Shown: piece by piece, positions 1-4,853 of the stretch
How the letters are laid out: each line of letters starts with the position of its first letter
Position numbering within the stretch: position 1 is the stretch's first letter
NCBI GenBank assembly: GCA_027325475.1
Contig: DAIEFO010000113.1
Coordinates: 1-7,028 of the forward strand
Length of the DNA: 7,028 nucleotides
Direction of reading: 5' to 3'
From: Desulfobacteraceae bacterium
GTDB lineage: Bacteria > Desulfobacterota > Desulfobacteria > Desulfobacterales > Desulfatirhabdiaceae
The notes under the pieces: generated by a model
The model's database searches: none
What the model saw: the letters and a program-made list of their open reading frames with translations, nothing else
Told to the model about the DNA's origin: nothing
Position numbers and translations under genes: made by a program

Positions 1-8
1 CCCAACAA

Positions 9-26
9 TGATGGAAACATTCATCA
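9..26. promoter_or_regulatory. Short inverted repeat upstream of hcp
   Basis: The arms TGATG (9-13) and CATCA (22-26) are separated by eight bases and lie about 25 bases before the hcp start. This is the size of a Crp/Fnr-type operator, but the sequence does not resemble the TTGAC/GTCAA-like site I recall for the Hcp regulator HcpR. Five-base arms can arise by chance. The real promoter and operator may lie upstream of the window. Confidence 0.15.
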
Positions 27-51
27 CCCACCTCAAGAAAGGAGATTTCCC

Positions 52-1665
52 ATGTTTTGTTTTCAATGTGAACAGACGGCAAAAGGCGAAGGATGCACCA
101 AAATCGGCGTTTGTGGCAAACAGCCGGAGGTAGCCGCCCTTCAAGATTTACTGATATATACGTCCAAAGGGCTTTCCCTGGTGGCTGTCGCAGCCCGGAA
201 AGCCGGAATAACAGATGATAGCATCAACCGGTTTACCTGTGAAGCCGTTTTTTCCACCCTGACCAATGTGGATTTCGATCCCAACCGTCTTGTCACGCTG
301 ATTCGCGACTGTACGGCCAAACGGGATGCACTGAAATCGAAACTGAATACCACATTTCCGGCAGGCCCGGCGGATTTCATTCCTGCTGGAACACTGGAGG
401 GCATGATTCAGCAGGGCGAATCTGTCGGCGTCAAGGCGGATCCTTCGGCAGATACGGATATCCTGTCACTTCAGCAGCTTCTGACGTACGGCATTAAAGG
501 TGTGGCGGCTTACGCGGATCACGCCGCCATTTTAGGGCAGTCGGATGACAAGGTATATGCCTTTATCCAGGAAGGCCTGGCCGCAACGCTCGACAAAAGC
601 CTCGGCGTCAACGATCTGGTGGGGCTGGTACTGAAATGCGGTGAAATCAACTTGCGGGCCATGGAACTGCTGGATGCCGCCAATACCGGCACATATGGAC
701 ATCCGGTTCCCACGTCTGTGCCGCTGGGCGCCAAAAAAGGCAAGGCCATTCTGGTATCCGGTCATGATCTGAAAGACCTTGAGGAAATCCTCAAACAAAG
801 CCAGGGAAAGGGCATTTATGTTTACACGCATGGCGAAATGCTTCCATGTCACGGTTATCCGGAACTGAAAAAATATTCTCATTTTTACGGCCATTACGGC
901 ACCGCCTGGCAGAATCAGAATAAGGAATTCGCGGCATTTCCCGGCGCCATTTTAATGACCACCAACTGCATTCAAAAGCCTAAGGAAGTTTATCAGGATC
1001 ATATCTTCACCACAGGGCTCGTGGGCTGGCCCGGCGTTACCCATATCGCCAATAAGGATTTTACGCCGGTAATTGAAAAAGCGTTGAGCCTGCCGGGGTT
1101 TCCAGAAGACGTTCCAGGTAAATCCGTGATGGTGGGTTTTGCCAGAAACGCGGTGATGGGCGTGGCGGGAGCCGTGATCGATGCGGTCAAAAACAAAGCC
1201 ATCCGCCATTTTTTCCTGGTCGGCGGATGTGACGGCGCCAAAGCCGGCAGAGATTACTATACCGAATTTGTGGAAAAAGTGCCTGCCGATTGCGTGGTTC
1301 TGACGCTGGCCTGCGGAAAATTCCGCTTCTTCGACAAAGACCTTGGCAATATCGGCGGCATTCCCCGGCTTCTGGATATCGGACAGTGCAACGATGCGTA
1401 TTCTGCGGTACAGATTGCCGTGGCTCTGGCCAATGCGTTCGGGTGCGGCGTCAACGACCTGCCGCTTTCCATGATACTTTCCTGGTATGAGCAGAAAGCC
1501 GTCGCTATTTTACTGACACTGCTGTACCTCGGCATTAAGGATATTCGACTGGGGCCAAGCCTTCCTGCCTTTGTTTCACCCAATGTCCTGGATGTGCTGG
1601 TGAAAAATTTCAACATCATGCCCATCAAGACGCCGGATGAAGATTTGAAGGCAATTCTGGGATAA
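52..1665 (+). CDS. hcp: Hybrid-cluster protein (hydroxylamine/NO reductase), class I
   Basis: Cytoplasmic iron-sulfur enzyme of 537 residues that reduces nitric oxide and/or hydroxylamine, protecting anaerobes from nitrosative stress. The N-terminal cluster motif is visible as C3-x2-C6-x8-C15-x5-C21. This compact spacing is typical of class I proteins of strict anaerobes, which bind [4Fe-4S]; the enterobacterial class has wider spacing. All expected hybrid-cluster ligands are present: H238, E262, C306, C393 (the family's persulfide cysteine, in GGCDGAKAGR), C421, C446, E480 and K482. Their spacings (24, 44, 28, 25) match the Desulfovibrio protein as I remember it, so the enzyme should be active. 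The start is set by AAAGGAG at 38-44, seven bases before the ATG. It heads a set with an HD-domain protein and a ferredoxin-like protein. No hcr reductase gene is present, so electrons probably come from a ferredoxin. The promoter is not clearly visible in the 51 bases upstream. Confidence 0.97.
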   Translation: MFCFQCEQTAKGEGCTKIGVCGKQPEVAALQDLLIYTSKGLSLVAVAARKAGITDDSINRFTCEAVFSTLTNVDFDPNRLVTLIRDCTAKRDALKSKLNTTFPAGPADFIPAGTLEGMIQQGESVGVKADPSADTDILSLQQLLTYGIKGVAAYADHAAILGQSDDKVYAFIQEGLAATLDKSLGVNDLVGLVLKCGEINLRAMELLDAANTGTYGHPVPTSVPLGAKKGKAILVSGHDLKDLEEILKQSQGKGIYVYTHGEMLPCHGYPELKKYSHFYGHYGTAWQNQNKEFAAFPGAILMTTNCIQKPKEVYQDHIFTTGLVGWPGVTHIANKDFTPVIEKALSLPGFPEDVPGKSVMVGFARNAVMGVAGAVIDAVKNKAIRHFFLVGGCDGAKAGRDYYTEFVEKVPADCVVLTLACGKFRFFDKDLGNIGGIPRLLDIGQCNDAYSAVQIAVALANAFGCGVNDLPLSMILSWYEQKAVAILLTLLYLGIKDIRLGPSLPAFVSPNVLDVLVKNFNIMPIKTPDEDLKAILG

Positions 1666-1692
1666 CCAGAGAGAAAAGCTGTATTGAAATGA

Positions 1693-1740
1693 CGGAACGC
1701 CTGGAAACTGTGCTTCCAATTGCAGCTTTCAGGCATTCCG
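1693..1740 (+). other. Intercistronic hairpin between hcp and the HD-domain gene
   Basis: The arms at 1693-1710 and 1723-1740 pair over 18 positions with two mismatches (C1698/A1735 and A1707/C1726) and one G-T wobble, leaving a 12-base loop. The outer arms read CGGAACGCCTGGAAA and CTTTCAGGCATTCCG. The downstream sequence, CTCTCACGATC, has no T tract, so this is not a standard intrinsic terminator. It could be an RNA-processing or stabilising element that sets hcp apart from the two downstream genes, or a partial attenuator. It ends 27 bases before the HD gene's start codon. Confidence 0.6.
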
Positions 1741-1751
1741 CTCTCACGATC

Positions 1752-1757
1752 AGGGAG
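1752..1757 (+). promoter_or_regulatory. Ribosome binding site that sets the HD-gene start
   Basis: AGGGAG lies ten bases before the ATG at 1768. An upstream in-frame ATG at 1720 lies inside the hairpin and has no Shine-Dalgarno sequence near it. The shorter start also makes the protein begin directly with its cysteine-rich region. Confidence 0.65.
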
Positions 1758-1767
1758 AAATCACGTC

Positions 1768-2496
1768 ATGAAATGTCCAGGTCAGGATACCCAGTACTGG
1801 AAACCGGGAGCGATTTTCGAAGAGACATGTCCCAAATGCGGCGGAGTCGTCGAATTTTTCAAGGATGACACCACCCGCAAATGTCCGCACTGCGATCACC
1901 GTTTCGTCAATCCCCATATGGATTTTGGCTGCGCCGCCTATTGCCAGTTCGCCGAACAGTGCATCGGTACAATGCCAAGTGAAATACTGGCTCAGAAGGA
2001 AGATTTGCTGAAAGACCGGGTGGCCATCGAAATGAAACGGTATTTCAAAAACGATTTCAAGCGGATCGGCCATGCGTCCCGGGTAGCCAGGTACGCCGAA
2101 CGGATTGCCAAACTGGAGTCCGGTAATATTGCGGTCATTTTGTGCGCAGCATACCTGCATGATATCGGCATTCATGAAGCCGAGCGCAAACACGGCAGCA
2201 CCGCCGCCCGTTTTCAGGAGCTGGAAGGCCCTCCCATCGCCAGAGACATCCTGTCCAGGTTGCATGCCAAGGACGCCTTGATAGACGAAGTCTGCGACAT
2301 CGTCGGCCATCACCACCATCCCCGTCCTGAAGAAACGGTCAATTTCAAGGTGCTCTATGATGCGGATTTGATCACCAATATCGAAGAAAACCAGAAGGAA
2401 TCGCCGTCTTCTGCGGAACGTCTGAATCAGATGATCGACACATCCTTTTTAACCGGCAGCGGCCGCCAGGTGGCCCGTGCTGTTCTTATGCCATAA
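1768..2496 (+). CDS. HD-domain phosphohydrolase with cysteine-rich zinc-ribbon N-terminus
   Basis: Predicted cytoplasmic metal-dependent phosphohydrolase of 242 residues. A zinc ribbon is visible at the N-terminus: C21-x2-C24 with GG following, then C39-x2-C42. A second cysteine group follows (C55-x3-C59-x5-C65), with a further cysteine at C3. The HD domain occupies roughly residues 90-205: H102 in GHASRV, the doublet H131-D132 in YLHDIG, a run of four histidines at 181-184, and aspartates D198 and D200. This fits the H...HD...H...D metal pattern of the superfamily, so catalysis is likely. The substrate is unknown; relatives act on nucleotides, cyclic dinucleotides or (p)ppGpp. No GYP motif is seen, so cyclic-di-GMP hydrolysis of the HD-GYP type is not supported. 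It lies 102 bases after hcp and 13 bases before the iron-sulfur gene, which suggests a role linked to Hcp, for example redox- or NO-responsive hydrolysis. That link is inference. Confidence 0.88.
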   Translation: MKCPGQDTQYWKPGAIFEETCPKCGGVVEFFKDDTTRKCPHCDHRFVNPHMDFGCAAYCQFAEQCIGTMPSEILAQKEDLLKDRVAIEMKRYFKNDFKRIGHASRVARYAERIAKLESGNIAVILCAAYLHDIGIHEAERKHGSTAARFQELEGPPIARDILSRLHAKDALIDEVCDIVGHHHHPRPEETVNFKVLYDADLITNIEENQKESPSSAERLNQMIDTSFLTGSGRQVARAVLMP

Positions 2497-2501
2497 TGAG
2501 G
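2497..2501 (+). promoter_or_regulatory. Ribosome binding site that sets the ferredoxin-gene start
   Basis: TGAGG begins directly after the HD gene's stop codon and lies eight bases before the ATG at 2510. A longer reading from GTG 2477 would overlap the HD gene and lacks such a site. The position suggests translational coupling to the HD gene. Confidence 0.55.
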
Positions 2502-2509
2502 TATCGCAC

Positions 2510-3232
2510 ATGAAAGTACTCAGAAAAATCATTCAGATCGATGAAGAACGCTGTGATGGATGCGGACAGTGCATCACCGGGTGCGCTGAAGGCGCCCTGA
2601 AGCTGATTGACGGCAAGGCCCGTGTGGTAGGAGAGCAGTTTTGCGACGGGCTGGGAGCCTGTATCGGAGAGTGTCCCAACGGCGCATTGACTATTATTGA
2701 ACGGGAAGCCGAAGAATTTGACGAAACCGCCGTAGAGGCAATGCTGGAGAAATCCCAGTCGTCCGGATGTCCGTCTGCAAAACTCCAGATGTTTCCTGGA
2801 ACATCCGCCTGTGAGGGCGCCAACATACCAACATCTCTGGAAACAGAAGATGCATCATCCCTGTCCCACTGGCCGGTGCAGATTCGTCTGGTGCCTTCCA
2901 ACGCCCCGTTTTTGAACGGAGCGGATCTGCTGGTAGTGGCGGACTGTGTGCCGGTAGCCTATCCTTCCATTCACAGAGATTTTTTAAAAGGCCGGGCGGT
3001 CATGATGGGATGCCCCAAATTCGATGACGCGCAGAGTTATGTGGATAAATTCGCCAAAATCTGCAAAAATGCCGGCCTTAAGAGCATCACGGTCCTGATC
3101 ATGGAAGTGCCCTGCTGCTCCGCCCTTCCGACAATTGTCCGTAAGGGCCTTCAGGCATCCGGAGTGAGCATTCCCATCACCGAGATCGTGATCAGCACTC
3201 AGGGAAAAATACTGGAAACCAAAATAAGCTGA
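2510..3232 (+). CDS. Ferredoxin-like 4Fe-4S protein associated with Hcp
   Basis: Predicted cytoplasmic electron carrier of 240 residues with no signal peptide or membrane segment. A dicluster ferredoxin fold occupies about residues 1-65. Motif 1 is complete: C15-x2-C18-x2-C21-x3-C25. Motif 2 reads C45-x5-C51-x3-C55-P, with L48 where the second cysteine is expected, so that cluster may be [3Fe-4S] or have an open coordination site. Residues 66-120 form an acidic linker with C87 and C101. About residues 120-240 form a separate domain with C146, C168 (in GCPKFDD) and the pair C202-C203 (in EVPCCS), which may form another metal or redox site. Similar iron-sulfur proteins sit beside hcp in Desulfovibrio, so it is probably the donor or maturation partner of Hcp. 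The exact role is inferred. No T-rich terminator follows the stop codon. Confidence 0.88.
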   Translation: MKVLRKIIQIDEERCDGCGQCITGCAEGALKLIDGKARVVGEQFCDGLGACIGECPNGALTIIEREAEEFDETAVEAMLEKSQSSGCPSAKLQMFPGTSACEGANIPTSLETEDASSLSHWPVQIRLVPSNAPFLNGADLLVVADCVPVAYPSIHRDFLKGRAVMMGCPKFDDAQSYVDKFAKICKNAGLKSITVLIMEVPCCSALPTIVRKGLQASGVSIPITEIVISTQGKILETKIS

Positions 3233-3272
3233 TAATTCAAAGAAAGATCAACTCTTGACGGCTTCCTCCTGG

Positions 3273-3294
3273 TTCAGCACTAAATTGTGTTGAA
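3273..3294. repeat. Inverted repeat overlapping the DUF47 -35 element
   Basis: The arms TTCAGCAC (3273-3280) and GTGTTGAA (3287-3294) flank TAAATT. Seven of eight positions are complementary, and the eighth is a G-T wobble. Pairing extends weakly outwards to about 3270-3297. There is no T tract, so it is a poor terminator for the preceding operon. Because it covers most of the -35 hexamer at 3290-3295, it may be an operator. Confidence 0.45.
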
Positions 3295-3318
3295 TCGTCG
3301 AGTGGCAGTTGTTATACT
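3290..3318 (+). promoter_or_regulatory. Sigma70-type promoter for the DUF47 gene
   Basis: TTGAAT (3290-3295) and TATACT (3313-3318) are separated by exactly 17 bases, matching consensus at four and five of six positions. Transcription would start near 3325, giving a leader of about 50 bases. This makes the DUF47 gene a unit of its own rather than the fourth gene of the hcp set. Confidence 0.6.
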
Positions 3319-3338
3319 CCATCAGAATTTTCCGATGG
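3319..3338. promoter_or_regulatory. 20-bp palindrome over the predicted DUF47 transcription start
   Basis: The sequence has the form CCATCnGAAnnTTCnGATGG. Apart from one mismatched pair (A3324/C3333) and the two central bases, both arms match. It begins directly after the -10 hexamer and covers the predicted start point, a classic place for a repressor operator. A 5-bp RNA hairpin with an inner extension is the alternative reading. The cognate regulator is unknown. Confidence 0.45.
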
Positions 3339-3348
3339 GTATATCCCT

Positions 3349-3359
3349 TGACAGTGTCA
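3349..3359. repeat. Short perfect palindrome in the DUF47 leader
   Basis: TGACAGTGTCA is a perfect inverted repeat with a single central base, just before the Shine-Dalgarno sequence at 3362-3367. It could be an accessory operator half or a small leader hairpin. At eleven bases it could also be chance. Confidence 0.25.
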
Positions 3360-3372
3360 CCAGGAGGTCGCC

Positions 3373-4041
3373 ATGCGGCTGCCGTTTTTATCGTCCGTTA
3401 TGGAATCTGTTTTCGGCGAAATTCAGGAACATGCCGAAAAAGTAAAAGAGTGCGCCTGGATTTTTCAACAGGCGTTCGAATGTTATATGGATGCGCACTG
3501 TGAATCTTTCAGCGAACATATGGCGGAAGTCGTCCGTATCGAAACGGAGGCGGATGAGATCAAACTGCGCATCGCGAGCCATCTGCCGCTCAACGTTCTG
3601 ATGCCGGTGAACAAGGCGTTTCTGCTGGAATATATTCAGGTGCAGGATAGTGCGCTGAATGCGGTTGTCCGGGCGCTGGAATGGCTTTCATATCGAGATC
3701 GGAAATTCGTTCCTCCACATTTTCATGAGGATTTCCTGCTTCTGGTGGATGCCGTGATGGACCCTTTTGAAGAACTCGTTAAAATGGCAACCGAAGCCGG
3801 GAAATATTGCAAACGATTTTCTGAAATTTATTGGCATCGGATCGGTGACATTGTCCGGAATATTCTTCAGCAATATCACGAAGCCGAAAACATCGAAGAA
3901 AAAATCAAGCGGAAAGCATTCGACAGCATATCAGACCCCATCACGCTATATCATGTTGTCCGTCTGGCGGAATCGATCGGAACGGTTTCCGCCTGCACGC
4001 GACATACTGGAACCATGATGGCGGCCTTGCTGGCACGGTAA
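3373..4041 (+). CDS. DUF47 family protein (PhoU-like, putative phosphate transport regulator)
   Basis: Cytoplasmic, largely helical protein of 222 residues, the normal length for DUF47 (TIGR00153) proteins, which resemble PhoU and usually accompany Pit-type phosphate transporters. What can be seen: an N-terminal helix resembling the family pattern (roughly residues 15-50, with EHAEKVKEC), a PhoU-like acidic metal motif E57-x3-D61 in IETEADEIK, and a second acidic motif around residues 168-178 (YHEAENIEEKIK), in keeping with two related three-helix halves. The start is supported by a strong AGGAGG at 3362-3367, five bases upstream. It has its own promoter and a palindrome-rich leader. No pit gene follows: the next gene lies on the opposite strand and converges. 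An unlinked transporter, or a different partner, must be assumed. The family call is firm; the phosphate role is inferred from relatives. Confidence 0.85.
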   Translation: MRLPFLSSVMESVFGEIQEHAEKVKECAWIFQQAFECYMDAHCESFSEHMAEVVRIETEADEIKLRIASHLPLNVLMPVNKAFLLEYIQVQDSALNAVVRALEWLSYRDRKFVPPHFHEDFLLLVDAVMDPFEELVKMATEAGKYCKRFSEIYWHRIGDIVRNILQQYHEAENIEEKIKRKAFDSISDPITLYHVVRLAESIGTVSACTRHTGTMMAALLAR

Positions 4042-4047
4042 ATACCG
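4036..4047. repeat. Small inverted repeat at the DUF47 stop codon
   Basis: The arms CGGTA and TACCG flank AA and include the TAA stop. With no T tract on either side this is at best a weak terminator. Nothing else in the 38-base gap between the two converging genes looks like one. Confidence 0.2.
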
Positions 4048-4079
4048 CCCGGAAGCCCATGCCCTGGACAAACAGCCGA

Positions 4080-4664
4080 TTAAGCAGCCTCTCCTAAAGA
4101 ATCCTCCGAAAAATACATGACTTCATAGACCTCGATCTCAATGCCGGTATCTTTCCAGCAGAAACCTGCCATCCCGGCTTTCCGGCACAGATGCGACAGG
4201 AAATCTTCCGGACGCGGCAGTTGCTCCCAGACCTGAGGAAGAAACGTCGCGCGGTGGTTCCCTTTTGAAAGGATGACGCCGTGAATGCCCGGTTTCAGCA
4301 GGGATATCAGCATATCCGCATTTTGAAACACCAGCGGTTTCGGCAGCGTCAGAACACTGATTTCAATGGCGATGTCCCCCAGCTCTTCTGACGTTACCGG
4401 AGAAAACCGGGGGTCATGAAAAGCCGCATGGACGGCGTTTTCCCGCACGCCTGACAACAGTGGTGTCACCGGTTCAATGGTGCCGATGCACCCGCGCAGT
4501 TGATCTCTCAGGTGCAAGGTTACAAAACAGCCTGATTTTTCCAGCAGCGCAGGAGAAATGGCATCCTTCTCCGGGTGCTGCGAGATGCCTTTCAGGTGAT
4601 TTTCAATGACAGAACGTGCAAACTTCAGTAAATAATGTTTATCCTGGGTCGAAATCTGTGACAT
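4080..4664 (-). CDS. AMMECR1-domain protein (AmmeMemoRadiSam protein A family)
   Basis: Cytoplasmic protein of 194 residues made up almost wholly of one AMMECR1 domain. The family signature LRGCIG is present at residues 56-61, with DPRF at 84-87, the EISVL strand near 101-105, FLPQVWEQLP at 141-150 and LCRKAG at 159-164. The family is found in all domains of life. In bacteria and archaea it often occurs with a Memo-like protein and a radical-SAM enzyme, and its biochemical role is not settled; the cysteine of LRGCIG is a candidate functional residue. The start at 4664 is chosen because AAGGGA lies six bases upstream on the minus strand. Extending the frame to 4775 would add 37 serine/asparagine/lysine-rich residues with no similarity to the domain. 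No Memo or radical-SAM gene is in the window. It is divergent from lon and convergent with DUF47. Confidence 0.9.
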   Translation of the reverse strand: MSQISTQDKHYLLKFARSVIENHLKGISQHPEKDAISPALLEKSGCFVTLHLRDQLRGCIGTIEPVTPLLSGVRENAVHAAFHDPRFSPVTSEELGDIAIEISVLTLPKPLVFQNADMLISLLKPGIHGVILSKGNHRATFLPQVWEQLPRPEDFLSHLCRKAGMAGFCWKDTGIEIEVYEVMYFSEDSLGEAA

Positions 4665-4670
4665 ATTCTT

Positions 4671-4676
4671 TCCCTT
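4671..4676 (-). promoter_or_regulatory. Ribosome binding site that sets the AMMECR1 start
   Basis: AAGGGA on the minus strand lies six bases before the ATG at 4664-4662. It argues against the longer frame starting at 4775. Confidence 0.55.
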
Positions 4677-4701
4677 ATTCTGACTTTTTGCGACTTCATC
4701 A

Positions 4702-4729
4702 TTGTTATTGCCGGAAGATGTATTATTAT
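4702..4729 (+). promoter_or_regulatory. Candidate lon promoter
   Basis: TTGTTA (4702-4707) and TATTAT (4724-4729) are 16 bases apart. A second TATTAT at 4797-4802 is closer to lon but lacks a -35. No heat-shock sigma32-like pair (CTTGAA with CCCCAT) was found, although lon is heat-induced in many bacteria. The -10 overlaps the minus-strand TATAAT, so the two divergent promoters would compete. Confidence 0.35.
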
Positions 4730-4730
4730 A
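4725..4730 (-). promoter_or_regulatory. Candidate -10 element for AMMECR1
   Basis: A perfect TATAAT reads on the minus strand, about 60 bases upstream of the AMMECR1 start. No convincing -35 hexamer is found at 17 bases (CATCCA), so the promoter may depend on an activator or the match may be a by-product of the AT-rich tract. An A-tract lies just upstream on this strand. Confidence 0.35.
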
Positions 4731-4765
4731 TTTTTTTGTGTTGCTACTGGATGATCGTGTCGTGT

Positions 4766-4776
4766 GGTGTATCACC
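4766..4776. repeat. Small inverted repeat in the lon leader
   Basis: GGTG and CACC flank TAT, about 50 bases before the lon start. It could be a small hairpin or an operator half-site; four-base arms are weak evidence. Confidence 0.2.
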
Positions 4777-4787
4777 GGCGGAGGAAT

Positions 4788-4853
4788 ATGATTGATTATT
4801 ATAGACCATCAGTTGTGGAGTTACAATGGCAGAAACCGATAAAGATGATTTAG
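4788..4853 (+). CDS. Possible 21-residue upstream reading frame overlapping the lon start
   Basis: An ATG at 4788 follows a strong GGAGG (4780-4784), though with only three bases between them, and opens a frame of 21 codons ending at TAG 4851-4853. It overlaps the first 28 bases of lon in a different frame. The peptide begins MIDYYRPSVVEL and resembles nothing I know. It may be a leader peptide that couples or limits lon translation, or it may not be translated; the tight spacing argues for caution. Confidence 0.25.
   Translation: MIDYYRPSVVELQWQKPIKMI

Noticed and set aside
1684..1689. TTGAAA as a -35 for a separate promoter of the HD gene
   Set aside because: The sequence 16-18 bases downstream (around 1707-1712, ACTGTG) does not resemble a -10 hexamer.
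1257..1736. 159-residue minus-strand frame opposite the 3' end of hcp
   Set aside because: It is antisense to conserved Hcp ligand motifs, has no domain and no convincing ribosome binding site.
1720..1767. Longer N-terminus for the HD protein from the ATG at 1720
   Set aside because: It would begin inside the intercistronic hairpin with no Shine-Dalgarno, whereas AGGGAG serves the ATG at 1768.
1750..2319. 189-residue open frame on the minus strand opposite the HD gene
   Set aside because: It lies almost wholly antisense to a protein with clear zinc-ribbon and HD motifs, shows no recognisable domain, and is explained by the G+C pattern of the sense codons.
2477..2509. GTG start at 2477 for the ferredoxin-like protein
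   Set aside because: It overlaps the end of the HD gene and adds eleven residues unlike a ferredoxin; the ATG at 2510 has TGAGG at good spacing.
3348..3353. Perfect TTGACA -35 hexamer close to the DUF47 start
   Set aside because: A matching -10 would have to fall over the start codon, and no TATAAT-like sequence is there; the promoter at 3290-3318 is better placed.
4731..4737. Run of seven T bases resembling an intrinsic terminator
   Set aside because: No GC-rich stem precedes it on the plus strand, and no plus-strand gene ends nearby. It fits better as part of the divergent promoter region.
4665..4775. 37-residue N-terminal extension of the AMMECR1 protein
   Set aside because: It is serine/asparagine/lysine-rich low-complexity coding of an AT-rich promoter region. 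AAGGGA marks the start at 4664 and the domain is complete without the extension.
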